A DNA stretch of 64,000 nt, from NCBI RefSeq assembly GCF_029626235.1, contig NZ_JARUBO010000005.1, forward strand, positions 3,504,501-3,568,500, written 5' to 3'. A model generated the notes under the pieces. It was not told the DNA's origin. It ran no database searches and saw only the letters and a program-made list of their open reading frames with translations. Position 1 is the stretch's first letter. Each line of letters opens with the position of its first letter. Shown here piece after piece: positions 8,959 through 18,337 of the stretch. The DNA comes from Micromonospora sp. WMMD1120 (GTDB lineage: Bacteria > Actinomycetota > Actinomycetes > Mycobacteriales > Micromonosporaceae). The position numbers were made by a program, and so were the translations under genes.

Positions 8959-10551
8959 TTAGTGGAGGTCTTGCAGGATCCGCCGGGCGGCGTTGTGACC
9001 GGCGGCGCCGATCACGCTGCCGGCGGGGTGGCAGCCGGCGCTGCCCGCGTACACGCCGTCGATGCCGGTGGCGTAGGGCATCCGGTCGGTAAAGGAGACG
9101 GTGTTGTCGAGGTGGTGGATGTGCCCACCGGTGATGCCGAAGTGCTTCTCGATGCCGGGCGGCGGCAGGGGCACCGCGTCGGCGATCAGGTCGGCGGTGC
9201 CCGGGGCGTACCGCTCGACGATCGCGACCAGCCGGTCGACGTAGCCGGGCAGCTCCGCGTCCCAGGTGGTGCCGGCCAGGTCGTAGGGGACGGACTGCAC
9301 GAAGAGCGCCGACGAGTGGTGCCCGGCGGCGTCGGAGAGCGACGGGTCGACCGTCGTGTGCAGGTACCACTCGATCGTCGGCTCGGCCGGCAGCCGCCCG
9401 GCCTGCACGTCCGCCCACATCGCGCGCAGCGCGGTCATCGGCGAGGTCGCCTCCCCGCCGACCAGCGACGCGGAGCCCGGCAGCAGATGGATGGTGGACC
9501 CGAACGGGCTCGGCGCGTCGGCCGGCAGGCAGGAGAACCGGGGCAGTCCGGTGAGCGCCAGGTTGAGCTTGAGGGTGGTGCCGGGGCGGCGGACCGCCGC
9601 CATCCGCTCGCCGAGCGAGGCCGGGAGCGCGCCGTCGGGCAACAGCTCCAGCAGGGTGTACGGGTCACACGCGCCCAGCACCACCCTCGCTGCGACCTCC
9701 CGGCCGTCGGCCAGCACCACTCCGCTGGCCGCGCCGCCGTCCAGTGTCACGGCGCTCACCGGCGTACCGGTCATGATCGCCGCTCCGGCGGCGCGCGCGG
9801 CCTCGGCGAACGTCCGTGAGACGGTGCCCATGCCGCCCTCGGCGATCATCCAGGTGCCGCCGGAGCCGGGCAATCTACACATGTTGTGCACCAGGAAGTT
9901 GTGCCCGGTGCCGGGGTCGTCCGGGCCGGCGTTCAGTCCGGACAGGCCGTCGGTGACGGCGTACATGCTGACCAGCAGTTCGGAGCGGAACTCGAACCGG
10001 GCCAGGTAGTCCGCGACCGACCCGCGGACCAGGTCGACGAAGACCTGTCGCAGCTCCGGGCGGATGTACCGCTCGGCGGTCTCCGGCACGCCCAGCGGCT
10101 CGGCCAGCCAGGCCGGGGCGAGATCCGCGCGCAACGCGGCCAGCTCGGCCTGCATGGCGTCGTCGGCGGCCACGTCGGCGGGGGAGAAGAACTCGGCGAG
10201 CTGGGCCCGGGTCGCGGCGGTGTCACTGCCGAAGAGCAGGTACGGCGAGCCGAGCCCACCCGGCGTGGGGAGGAAGTAGTGCGGATCGCGGCGCAGCACC
10301 GGGATCCGTACGTCGAGCGTGGCGAGCAGTTCCGGGGGCATCAGCCCGAGCAGGTACGAGCCGGTGGAGTGACGCAGCCCCGGCACCTTCGGGAACGGGT
10401 TCTCGGTGCGGGCCGCGCCGCCGATCACGTCGGCGGCCTCCAGCACCAGAACGTCCAGGCCGGCGCGGGCCAGCAGGATGGCGGAGACCAGGCCGTTGTG
10501 CCCGGCACCGACGATCACGACGTCGGCGCGGGCCGGAATCTCACTGCTCAT
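8959..10551 (-). CDS. FAD-dependent oxidoreductase, phytoene desaturase/amine oxidase type
   Basis: A 530-residue flavoprotein. The N-terminal dinucleotide-binding motif is VVIVGAGHNGLVSAILLARAG, followed by LEAADVIGGAARTE, typical of the phytoene desaturase/PYROXD2 group. The C-terminal FAD segment contains GVYAGSAGCHPAGSV. The substrate cannot be told from sequence. No carotenoid synthesis genes lie nearby, so a carotenoid role is not supported by context. It starts at ATG 10551 and is divergent from the PhoX-like gene, with ~145 bp between them. Confidence 0.85.
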   Translation of the reverse strand: MSSEIPARADVVIVGAGHNGLVSAILLARAGLDVLVLEAADVIGGAARTENPFPKVPGLRHSTGSYLLGLMPPELLATLDVRIPVLRRDPHYFLPTPGGLGSPYLLFGSDTAATRAQLAEFFSPADVAADDAMQAELAALRADLAPAWLAEPLGVPETAERYIRPELRQVFVDLVRGSVADYLARFEFRSELLVSMYAVTDGLSGLNAGPDDPGTGHNFLVHNMCRLPGSGGTWMIAEGGMGTVSRTFAEAARAAGAAIMTGTPVSAVTLDGGAASGVVLADGREVAARVVLGACDPYTLLELLPDGALPASLGERMAAVRRPGTTLKLNLALTGLPRFSCLPADAPSPFGSTIHLLPGSASLVGGEATSPMTALRAMWADVQAGRLPAEPTIEWYLHTTVDPSLSDAAGHHSSALFVQSVPYDLAGTTWDAELPGYVDRLVAIVERYAPGTADLIADAVPLPPPGIEKHFGITGGHIHHLDNTVSFTDRMPYATGIDGVYAGSAGCHPAGSVIGAAGHNAARRILQDLH

Positions 10552-10696
10552 GCCGGGGGAGCCTAGTCCGGACCGGCCCTCCGGTCAGCCCACCGCCCGT
10601 CGACCCGTCACCCCTCGTTCACCGTACAGCGGCTGCGGTCGATGCCCCCCGAGCCCTACCGTCGGTCGGACATCGACCACTCCGGGAGGTTCACCG

Positions 10697-11860
10697 ATGG
10701 ACCGTCGTACCGTCCTGCGTTCCGCCGTCGCCGGCGCCGCCGCCTTCTCCGGCAGCCTCTGGGCCGGTGCCGCCCTGGCCGCGCCCGCCCAGCCCGGCGT
10801 CGGCCCGTACGGGGAGCTGCTGGCCGCCGACGCCAACGGCATCCAGCTGCCGGCCGGGTTCACCAGCCGGGTGATCGCGCGTTCCGGCCAGCGGGTCGCC
10901 GGCACCTCGTACCTCTGGCACTGGGCGCCCGACGGTGGCGCCTGCTTCCCCGTCGGCGACGGCTGGATCTACGTGTCGAACTCGGAGATCCCATTGGTCG
11001 GTGGCGCGTCGGCGGTCCGCTTCGCGGCCGACGGGTCGGTCGTCTCGGCGTACCGGATTCTCGGTGGCACGAACGTCAACTGCGCCGGCGGAGCGACCCC
11101 GTGGGGGACCTGGCTCTCCTGCGAGGAGGTGCCGCTCGGTCGGGTCTTCGAGACCTGGCCGGACGGCAGCCGGTCGGCCGAGGAGCGGACCCGGATGGGG
11201 CGGTTCACGCACGAGGCCGCCGCCTGCGACCCGGACCGCCGGGTGGTCTACCTGACCGAGGACGAGGAGGACGGGTGCTTCTACCGCTTCGTGCCGGACA
11301 CCTGGGGTGACCTGCGCACCGGTCGGGTGCAGGTGCTCTGCGCACCTGCCGACCAGGTGGCCGGGCCGGTGACCTGGCGGGACGTGCCGGACCGGGACGG
11401 CTTCCCGATCCCGACCCGGCTCCAGGTGGGCGCGGCGAAGCACTTCGACGGCGGCGAGGGCTGCTGGTACGACCGGGGCACCTGCTGGTTCACCACCAAG
11501 GGCGACAACCGGGTCTGGGCGTACGACGCTGTCAACCAGCGTCTCGACCTGGCGTACGACGACTCGTTGGTGCCGGCGGGCGCCGCGCCGCTGACCGGCG
11601 TGGACAACATCACCGGCACGGCCTCGGGTGACCTCTACGTGGCCGAGGACGGCGGCAACATGGAGATCAACGTGATCACGGCGGCCGGTGTGGTCGCCCC
11701 GGTCGTACGGCTCCTCGGCCAGTCGTCCTCGGAGATCACCGGCCCGGCCTTCTCCCCGGACGGCTCCCGCCTGTACTTCTCCTCCCAACGCGGCACCACC
11801 GGCACCTCCACCGGCGCCAACGGCATCACCTACGAAGTCCAAGGCCCCTTCCGCCCCTAA
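10697..11860 (+). CDS. Secreted PhoX/DUF839-like protein
   Basis: A 387-residue exported protein. The N-terminus MDRRTVLRSAVAGAAAFSG has twin arginines and a hydrophobic stretch ending in ALAAPA, consistent with Tat export. The body resembles the PhoX/DUF839 family of calcium- and iron-dependent alkaline phosphatases: WGTWLSCEEVP, YLTEDEEDGCFYRF, and a repeated WAYD/LYVAEDGGN beta-propeller pattern. It is shorter than classical PhoX, so phosphatase activity is not certain. GGGAGGT lies 6 bp before the ATG. No pho-box was recognised in the short upstream region. Confidence 0.82.
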   Translation: MDRRTVLRSAVAGAAAFSGSLWAGAALAAPAQPGVGPYGELLAADANGIQLPAGFTSRVIARSGQRVAGTSYLWHWAPDGGACFPVGDGWIYVSNSEIPLVGGASAVRFAADGSVVSAYRILGGTNVNCAGGATPWGTWLSCEEVPLGRVFETWPDGSRSAEERTRMGRFTHEAAACDPDRRVVYLTEDEEDGCFYRFVPDTWGDLRTGRVQVLCAPADQVAGPVTWRDVPDRDGFPIPTRLQVGAAKHFDGGEGCWYDRGTCWFTTKGDNRVWAYDAVNQRLDLAYDDSLVPAGAAPLTGVDNITGTASGDLYVAEDGGNMEINVITAAGVVAPVVRLLGQSSSEITGPAFSPDGSRLYFSSQRGTTGTSTGANGITYEVQGPFRP

Positions 11861-11897
11861 CAGCCCCCCGCCCCGCCCCCCGCCCCGCCCCCCTTCT

Positions 11898-11960
11898 GGT
11901 TGATCATGAAGTTATGGTCACCGCGCGCGGCGTGTCGCGGCCATAACTTCATGATCAACC
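11898..11960. terminator. Intact palindromic intergenic repeat, probable bidirectional terminator
   Basis: ggttgatcatgaagttatgg (11898-11917) and its exact reverse complement (11941-11960) form a 20-bp perfect stem around a GC-rich loop. It lies between the 3' ends of the convergent PhoX-like and YihY-like genes. It is the same element that is split by insertion sequences at 6292-8906. It is unusually AT-rich for this genome, so it is unlikely to arise by chance. Confidence 0.85.
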
Positions 11961-11974
11961 GGGGGTAGGTGGGG

Positions 11975-12808
11975 TCAGGCGGGGGACCGGGGGGTGCGCC
12001 AGTGGGAGAGGGCCAGGGTGGCGGAGTAGCCGGCCAGGACGATCACGTGGAACAGGTAGAGCCAGAGCAGGACGGCCACGCCCGCGCCGATGTCGTCGAA
12101 GCCGCCGAACGGCACGCCCAGGTCCAGCGGCAGCGAGGCGAAGAGGACGAAGCCGTGCAGGAAGCCGGACAGGTTCGCCGCGGTGAAGGAGCCGATCGCG
12201 ATCGTGGAGAGCCAGTCCGGTGAGGCCGGCCCGACGACCCGGAACACCCACACCAGCACCGGCGTGAGCACCAGCCAGACCGCCAGGAACGACAGCACCA
12301 CACCGAGCACACCCAGCCAGCCGCCCTGGCGGACGAGGCGGGTGGTGAGCGGCAGCGCCAGCAGGATCGACAGCAGCAGCGCGGGGGCCGGTGCGAGCAG
12401 CGGCAGCAGCAGCAGCCGGCCCCGCCAGCCGACCAGGTGCTCGTCGGAGCGGGGCGCGGCCACCGAGACGAACGCCCGGCGCAGCCCTTCGCCGTACAGC
12501 GACGCGGGCAGCAGGGAGGCCAGCGCCAGCAGCGGGGTCAACCCCACCCCGGCCTCGACCAGCGCCTCGACCGCCCGGGGCGCGCCGATCGCGGTGGGCA
12601 GGGCCTCCACGGCGTACGAGGTGAGCCGGCGGACCCGGTCGACCCCGGCGACGAGCGCGGTGAGCCAGATCGCCAGCAGGGCGACGGGCACCACGGCGAT
12701 CGCCCCGTAGAAGGTGATCGCGGCGGCGTGCAGCGACAGGTCCCGTCCGCGCACCGGACGGAACGCGGCGCTGGTGATCCGTTTCGCACGCTGCCATCCG
12801 TTGCCCAT
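11975..12808 (-). CDS. YihY/virulence-factor-BrkB family membrane protein
   Basis: A 277-residue integral membrane protein with about six hydrophobic segments. The first follows LSLHAAAITFYGAIAVVPVA, the family hallmark around an (A/S)xxxFY motif. Later segments include AANLSGFLHGFVLFASLPLD and LLWLYLFHVIVLAGYSATLA, also typical. This UPF0761 family was once called ribonuclease BN, a name now known to be wrong; a transport role is suspected. The ATG at 12808 has AGGAGA 6 bp upstream. It diverges from a GNAT gene with ~50 bp between the starts. Confidence 0.85.
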   Translation of the reverse strand: MGNGWQRAKRITSAAFRPVRGRDLSLHAAAITFYGAIAVVPVALLAIWLTALVAGVDRVRRLTSYAVEALPTAIGAPRAVEALVEAGVGLTPLLALASLLPASLYGEGLRRAFVSVAAPRSDEHLVGWRGRLLLLPLLAPAPALLLSILLALPLTTRLVRQGGWLGVLGVVLSFLAVWLVLTPVLVWVFRVVGPASPDWLSTIAIGSFTAANLSGFLHGFVLFASLPLDLGVPFGGFDDIGAGVAVLLWLYLFHVIVLAGYSATLALSHWRTPRSPA

Positions 12809-12859
12809 CGCCGTCTCCTTCCCTGTCGCCGTGGCCCTCACTCCTTAAGATCGCCGCTC

Positions 12860-13411
12860 ATGACTGTTGTCACCACCGAACGTCTCATCCTGCGCGACTG
12901 GACCGATGATCCGGCCGATCTGGCCCGGATCTACGACATCTACTCCCGTCCGGAGATCACCCGATGGCTCGCCGTGTCGCCCGGTCTGCCGATGACCGAC
13001 CCGGCCCAGGCGGCCGAGCGGCTACAGATCTGGCGGGATCGGCACGCCGCCGACGGCGGCCGGTACGGCACCTGGGCGATGGAGATCCGCGAGACCGGCC
13101 AGGTCGCCGGCACGGTGCTGCTGAAGCCTCTGCCGGGCCTCGACGAGGCGGTGCTCACCGAGCACATCGAGACCGGCTGGCACCTGCACCCGGACTCCCG
13201 TGGTCACGGGTACGCCACCGAGGCGGCGCGTGCGCTCATCGCCCGGGAGTTCGCCACCGGCACCCCGGAAATCTACGCGGTCGTGTCGCCGGGCAACGAA
13301 CCGTCGATGGCTGTGTGCCGCCGGCTCGGCATGGCGTACGTGGGCCGGCGCACCGACTGGTACGGCGGCGAGGAGCTGGAGACGTTCGTCGTGCGAGCGC
13401 CAGATGCCTGA
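12860..13411 (+). CDS. GNAT-family N-acetyltransferase (RimJ/RimL type)
   Basis: A 183-residue acetyltransferase. It opens with TERLILRDWTDDP, the usual start of RimJ/RimL-type GNATs, and has the acetyl-CoA loop HPDSRGHGYATEAARALI and the closing VVSPGNEPSMAVCRRLGM. The acceptor substrate is not predictable; proteins of this group acetylate ribosomal-protein termini or small amines. The ATG at 12860 has no clear ribosome binding site and may be leaderless. Confidence 0.85.
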   Translation: MTVVTTERLILRDWTDDPADLARIYDIYSRPEITRWLAVSPGLPMTDPAQAAERLQIWRDRHAADGGRYGTWAMEIRETGQVAGTVLLKPLPGLDEAVLTEHIETGWHLHPDSRGHGYATEAARALIAREFATGTPEIYAVVSPGNEPSMAVCRRLGMAYVGRRTDWYGGEELETFVVRAPDA

Positions 13412-13450
13412 TCGTTCCCGTACGACCTGACGCAAGATCCGCGCAACTTC

Positions 13451-13494
13451 GGGGAAGGTGTGGCCTCCAGTCGTCGGGAGGTGACACCTTCCCC
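13451..13494 (+). terminator. Hairpin downstream of GNAT gene
   Basis: ggggaaggtgtggcctcc and ggaggtgacaccttcccc form an 18-bp stem with two mismatches around a 7-8 base loop, about 40 bp after the GNAT stop codon. It lacks a T tract. It is the only strong terminator candidate before the large glucanase gene. Confidence 0.65.
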
Positions 13495-13796
13495 GACCCG
13501 TGTGCGGGAAGGTGGCTGGCGGAGGAGGCAAGCCCGTCAATAGTTACCGCTGTCGAACTGTTGACGCTCTCGTAGCACGTCAGTAACCTTTGGTCAAAGT
13601 AACGCAAGATTTCGACAAACACGTGCACGATTCTGTGCATGCCTCCGGAAAGACGCAACGGGCCTCCAGGGGAGGTCCGTTGATGGTCGTACCCCATCTC
13701 GCCGGCCCACCCCCGATCCGCCGGTGACGCACCGCAGCACACCCCGGCCGTGGTCACGCCGCCCACGGCGACCGTCCCCCGACGACAAGGACAGTG
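13495..13796. other. Upstream region of the GH87-like gene, no gene seen
   Basis: About 300 bp without a convincing gene. It is locally AT-richer (around 13555-13640, with gtaacctttggtcaaagtaacg), which fits a promoter region for the secreted enzyme. No operator could be identified with confidence. AAGG at 13787-13790 is the likely ribosome binding site. Confidence 0.5.
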
Positions 13797-16700
13797 ATGA
13801 GACGTACCAATCTGATCCGGATGGTGGCGGCGACAGCCGCGGCCACGCTGATCGCCACGGCAGGGGTGACCGTTGCCGCCAACCCGGCCGGCGCGGCCCG
13901 CCCCGCCGCCCCGGCCGTGTCGAACAGCGGCTTCGCCCCGGCCGCCACCAACCTCGCCCAGGGCCGTCCCACCCAGGAGAGCGGCCACGCCGACGTCTAC
14001 GACTCGGCGAAGGTCGTCGACGGCAACGCGGGCAGCTACTGGGAGAGCGTCAACAACTCGTTCCCGCAGTGGGTGCAGGTCGACCTCGGCTCGGCGCAGA
14101 GCGTCAACCAGGTCGTGCTGAAGCTGCCCACGAACGGTTGGGCCACCCGGACGCAGACGTTGAGCGTGCGGGGCAGCACGGACGGTACGTCCTTCGCCGA
14201 CCTGGTCGGCTCGCAGACGTACACCTTCAACCCGGCCAGCGGCAGCACCGTGACGATCAACTTCAGCGCGACCTCCACCCGCTTCGTCCGGATCACCGTC
14301 ACCGCCAACAGCGGCTGGCCGGCGGGGCAACTGTCCGAGCTGGAGGTGTACGGCAGCGGCGGCACCACCCCCGACACCACCGCGCCCAGCGTGCCGGGCA
14401 ACCTCTCGTACACCCAGTCCGGCACCACCATCAGCCTCAACTGGGTCGCGTCGACCGACAACGCGGGCGGCAGCGGCATCGCCGGCTACGACGTCTACCG
14501 CAACGGGGCGTTCCTCCAGTCCGTCGGGAACGTGACCACGTTCAACGACACGCAGCCGACCACGGCGACGGTGTCCTACCACGTCCGGGCGCGCGACGCC
14601 GCCGGCAACCTCTCCGGCAACAGCAACACGGTGACCCGCACCGGTAGCGGCGACACCACCGCGCCGAGCGTCCCGGGGACGCTGTCGCAGAGCACCTCGG
14701 GCAGCACCATCACGCTCACCTGGGGCGCCTCCACCGACTCCGGTGGCAGCGGGCTGGCCGGCTACAACGTCTACCGGGGCGGCAACCTGATCGCGACGTT
14801 GGGCACCGTCCTCACCTACCAGGACACCCAGCCGGTCACGGCGACGGTGTCGTACCACGTCCGCGCCCGCGACGGCGCCGGCAACCTGTCCGGCAACAGC
14901 AACACCGTCACCCGTACCGGCAGCAACCCGCCGGCCTGCGTCAACGTGGCGCAGGGCAAGAGCATGACGGCGAGCGGCTCCACCTTCACCTTCACCCCGG
15001 ACAAGGCGAACGACGGGCAGCTCGGCACCTACTGGGAGGGCGCGGCGAGCTACCCGCAGAACCTGACCGTGGCGCTGGGCGCCAACCACTCCATCTCCGG
15101 TGTCACCGTCAAGCTGAACCCGGATTCGGCCTGGGGCACCCGTACCCAGACCATCCAGGTCCTCGGCCGCGACCAGGCGGCGTCGTCGTACACCAGCCTG
15201 GTGCCGGCGGCGGCCTACCAGTTCGTGCAGGGCGTCAACACGGTGACCATTCCGGTCAGCGCGACCACCGCGGACGTGCAGTTGCGGTTCACCGGCAACA
15301 CCGGCGCCCCCTCGGGCCAGGTCGCCGAGCTGGAGGTCTGCGGCACGCCGGCCCCCAACCCGGACCTGGTCGTCAGCTCGCTGACCTGGTCGCCCGCGTC
15401 GCCCAGCGAGGTCTCCCCGATCACGCTCTCGGCAGTGGTGCAGAACATCGGCACCGCCGCCGCGGCGGCGACCACCGTGAACTTCAGCCTGGCCGGCGCG
15501 GTCGCCGGCAGCGCCACGGTGGGCGCGCTCGCCGCCGGGGCCTCGACCACCGTGTCGTTCAACGCCGGGACCCGGCCGATGGGCAGCTACGCCGTCTCGG
15601 CGGTGGTCGACCCGACCAACACGATCGTCGAGCAGAACAACGGCAACAACAGCCTCACCGCGCCGTCACCGCTGGTGGTGGCGCAGGCGCCGGGGCCCGA
15701 CCTGCAGGTGCTGGGCATCGCCTCCAACCCGCCGAACCCGGCCGTCGGGGCGTCCGTCAGCTTCACCGTGACGGTCCGCAACCGGGGCACCACCGCCACC
15801 GGCGCGACCACCGTCACCCGGCTGGCGGTCGGCGGCACCACGCTCAACACCACCACCGCCTCGATCGCCGCCGGCGCGACCGTCACCGTCAACGTCAGCG
15901 GCACCTGGACGGCCACCAGCGGCGGCGCCACCATCACCGCCACCGCCGACGCCACGAACGTGGTGACCGAGACCAACGAGGCCAACAACGCGTTCAGCCA
16001 GTCGATAGTGGTCGGACGCGGTGCCGCCGTCCCGTACGTCTCGTACGAGGCGGAGGCCGGCCGTTACTCGGGCACGCTGCTGGAGGCGGACCCGCTGCGC
16101 ACCTTCGGCCACACCAACTTCGCCAGCGAGTCGTCGGGTCGCAAGTCGGTGCGGCTCACCGGCGCGGGCCAGTTCGTCGAGTTCACCTCGGCCAACCAGG
16201 CCAACTCCATAGTGGTGCGCAACTCCATCCCGGACGCGCCGGGCGGCGGCGGCATCGAGGCGACCATCAGCCTCTACGTCAACGACGTCTTCTCCCGGAA
16301 GTTGACCCTGTCGTCGAAGCACAGCTGGCTCTACGGCAACACCGACGGGCCGGAGGCGCTGACCAACACCCCGCAGGCCGACGCCCGACGGCTGTTCGAC
16401 GAGTCGAGCGCGCTGCTGGCGCAGTCGTACCCGGCCGGCACCCGGTTCAGGTTGCAGCGCGACTCGGGGGACACCGCCTCGTTCTACGTGATCGACATGA
16501 TCGACCTGGAGCAGGTGGCGCCACCGGCGAGCCAGCCGGCCGGTTGCACCTCCATCACGTCGTACGGCGCGGTCCCCAACGACGGCCTCGACGACACCGC
16601 GGCCATCCAGCGGGCGGTGACCGACGACCAGAACGGCGTCATCGGCTGCGTGTGGATCCCCGCCGGGCAGTGGCGGCAGGAGCAGAAGATCCTGACCGAC

Positions 16701-17765
16701 GACCCGCTGAACCGGGGTACGCACAACCAGGTCGGCATCAGCAACGTCACCATCCGGGGCGCCGGCATGTGGCACTCGCAGCTCTACACGCTGACCGAGC
16801 CGCAGAACGTGGTGGGCGGCATCAACCACCCGCACGAGGGCAACTTCGGCTTCGACATCGACAAGAACACCCAGATCTCCGACATCGCCATCTTCGGCTC
16901 GGGCCGGATCCGGGGCGGCGACGGCAACGCCGAGGGCGGCGTCGGCCTGAACGGTCGCTTCGGCACCGGCACGAAGATCAGTAATGTCTGGATCGAGCAC
17001 GCCAACGTCGGTGTCTGGGTCGGCCGCGACTACGACAACATTCCCGACCTGTGGGGGCCGGCCGACGGGCTGGAGTTCAGCGGCATGCGGATCCGCAACA
17101 CGTACGCCGACGGCATCAACTTCAGCAACGGCACGCGCAACTCGCGGGTGTTCAACTCGTCGTTCCGAACCACCGGTGACGACGCCCTCGCCGTCTGGGC
17201 CAACCCGTACGTCAAGGACCGCAACGTCGACATCGCGCACGACAACCACTTCGTCAACAACACCATCCAGCTGCCCTGGCGGGCGAACGGCATCGCCATC
17301 TACGGCGGCTACGACAATTCGATCGAGAACAACCTGATCTACGACACGGCCAACTACCCGGGCATCATGCTGGCCACCGACCACGACCCGCTGCCGTTCT
17401 CCGGCACGACGTTGATCGCCAACAACGGCCTCTACCGCACCGGGGGCGCGTTCTGGAACGAGGACCAGGAGTTCGGTGCCATCACGCTGTTCCCGGCGAC
17501 CAGGGACATCGTCGGCGTGACGATCCGGGACACCGAGATCGTCGACTCGACGTACGACGGTATCCAGTTCAAGAACGGCGGCGGCAACATGCCGAACGTC
17601 GCCATCACCAACGTCCGGATCGACAGATCCAACAACGGCGCCGGCATCCTCGCGATGAGCGGCGCGCGCGGCAACGCCAACCTGACGAACGTGACGATCA
17701 CCAATTCGGCCGACGGCAACATCGTCGTTCAACCGGGCTCGCCGTTCGTCATCAACGGCGGCTAA
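13797..17765 (+). CDS. Secreted multidomain glycoside hydrolase, probable GH87 alpha-1,3-glucanase/mycodextranase
   Basis: A 1,322-residue exported protein with a cleavable signal (MRRTNLIRMVAATAAATLIA...). Domains in order: discoidin/F5-8C (~45-190), two near-identical fibronectin III domains (~200-283, 288-375), a second discoidin-like domain (~385-520), two CARDB-like Ig domains (~525-745), a CBM6/35-like module opening YVSYEAEAGRYSG (~745-905), and a C-terminal right-handed beta-helix (~915-1322). The helix starts CTSITSYGAVPNDGLDDTAAI and resembles GH87 enzymes that cut alpha-1,3-glucan, a fungal wall polymer. Asp residues in YADGIN (~1104) and TGDDALAVW (~1127/1128) have the 23/24 spacing I recall for GH87 catalytic residues. 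A GH28/GH55-type helix is the main alternative. ATG 13797 preferred over GTG 13794 for AAGG spacing. Confidence 0.85.
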   Translation: MRRTNLIRMVAATAAATLIATAGVTVAANPAGAARPAAPAVSNSGFAPAATNLAQGRPTQESGHADVYDSAKVVDGNAGSYWESVNNSFPQWVQVDLGSAQSVNQVVLKLPTNGWATRTQTLSVRGSTDGTSFADLVGSQTYTFNPASGSTVTINFSATSTRFVRITVTANSGWPAGQLSELEVYGSGGTTPDTTAPSVPGNLSYTQSGTTISLNWVASTDNAGGSGIAGYDVYRNGAFLQSVGNVTTFNDTQPTTATVSYHVRARDAAGNLSGNSNTVTRTGSGDTTAPSVPGTLSQSTSGSTITLTWGASTDSGGSGLAGYNVYRGGNLIATLGTVLTYQDTQPVTATVSYHVRARDGAGNLSGNSNTVTRTGSNPPACVNVAQGKSMTASGSTFTFTPDKANDGQLGTYWEGAASYPQNLTVALGANHSISGVTVKLNPDSAWGTRTQTIQVLGRDQAASSYTSLVPAAAYQFVQGVNTVTIPVSATTADVQLRFTGNTGAPSGQVAELEVCGTPAPNPDLVVSSLTWSPASPSEVSPITLSAVVQNIGTAAAAATTVNFSLAGAVAGSATVGALAAGASTTVSFNAGTRPMGSYAVSAVVDPTNTIVEQNNGNNSLTAPSPLVVAQAPGPDLQVLGIASNPPNPAVGASVSFTVTVRNRGTTATGATTVTRLAVGGTTLNTTTASIAAGATVTVNVSGTWTATSGGATITATADATNVVTETNEANNAFSQSIVVGRGAAVPYVSYEAEAGRYSGTLLEADPLRTFGHTNFASESSGRKSVRLTGAGQFVEFTSANQANSIVVRNSIPDAPGGGGIEATISLYVNDVFSRKLTLSSKHSWLYGNTDGPEALTNTPQADARRLFDESSALLAQSYPAGTRFRLQRDSGDTASFYVIDMIDLEQVAPPASQPAGCTSITSYGAVPNDGLDDTAAIQRAVTDDQNGVIGCVWIPAGQWRQEQKILTDDPLNRGTHNQVGISNVTIRGAGMWHSQLYTLTEPQNVVGGINHPHEGNFGFDIDKNTQISDIAIFGSGRIRGGDGNAEGGVGLNGRFGTGTKISNVWIEHANVGVWVGRDYDNIPDLWGPADGLEFSGMRIRNTYADGINFSNGTRNSRVFNSSFRTTGDDALAVWANPYVKDRNVDIAHDNHFVNNTIQLPWRANGIAIYGGYDNSIENNLIYDTANYPGIMLATDHDPLPFSGTTLIANNGLYRTGGAFWNEDQEFGAITLFPATRDIVGVTIRDTEIVDSTYDGIQFKNGGGNMPNVAITNVRIDRSNNGAGILAMSGARGNANLTNVTITNSADGNIVVQPGSPFVINGG

Positions 17766-17787
17766 TCAGCACGGTTTTCCATGAGGT

Positions 17788-17816
17788 CGGGGTGTCCGCA
17801 AACTGCGGACACCCCG
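17788..17816. terminator. Perfect 13-bp-stem terminator
   Basis: cggggtgtccgca, a 3-base loop aac and tgcggacaccccg form a perfect stem, followed by attt on the + strand. It ends the glucanase transcript and also faces the convergent small gene ending at 17821. Confidence 0.9.
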
Positions 17817-17820
17817 ATTT

Positions 17821-18081
17821 CTATGAAACCGAGTCGACCACCGCGGCGCAGGGCCCGTCGTGGGCATCGCGCCGCCGGCACCGGCCGGCAGCGCCGAGCC
17901 CGACGTCACAGAACACTCGGGTACGCAGGAACTGCGCGTCCTCCTCGCTGAGCGTGGCCTCGCCGAAGTCGACACCGGTGAGGTGACCGAGCGAGTCGCG
18001 AAGTGCCACGGCCACAGCGGCGACCTCGTCCAGGCTGGTCAGGGTGGTCGGCAGGTGGATGATCCAGCGTGATGCGGTCAT
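17821..18081 (-). CDS. Small hypothetical protein
   Basis: An 86-residue soluble protein of unknown function, with pairs of cysteines near the end (VFCDVGLGAAGRCRRRDAHDGPC) and a conserved-looking start WIIHLPTTLTSLDEVAAVAVALRD. Its ATG overlaps the TGA of the upstream DivIVA-type pseudogene (ATGA), so it was originally translated in a coupled operon with it and with the 84-residue gene at 18589. I do not recognise the family. Confidence 0.6.
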   Translation of the reverse strand: MTASRWIIHLPTTLTSLDEVAAVAVALRDSLGHLTGVDFGEATLSEEDAQFLRTRVFCDVGLGAAGRCRRRDAHDGPCAAVVDSVS

Positions 18082-18337
18082 CGCGGCCGCCGATTGTCAG
18101 GTGCCGTGGGCCCGCGGTGGCGGCAGTTTTGCCGGGCCTGCCACTGGCTCAGGGCTCGCCGGATGCGTTCCGCCTCGGTGTTGGCGGTCATCACCTCGCG
18201 GTGCAGCCGGTCCAACTCGTCCGCCACCCGGTTGAGGTAGTCGCGCACCTGATCGGGGTGCAGGCCGCGCCACCGGGTGTCGAAGGTCTAGGCGCGCACG
18301 TGCGGTGGCGGCAGGCGATCCCCGTCTGCGAAACTCA
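18078..18337 (-). pseudogene. Small DivIVA-domain gene interrupted by an in-frame TAG
   Basis: From ATG 18337 the frame reads MSFADGDRLPPPHVRA, then TAG (18288-18290), then continues for about 69 codons without another stop as TFDTRWRGLHPDQVRDYLNR and ADELDRLHREVMTANTEAERI. The second part is a clear DivIVA-like motif (GLHPDQVRDYL) with a coiled coil. The frame overlaps both neighbours by ATGA junctions, showing this was a real gene in a three-gene operon. One nonsense change at codon 17 explains the break. Confidence 0.8.
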
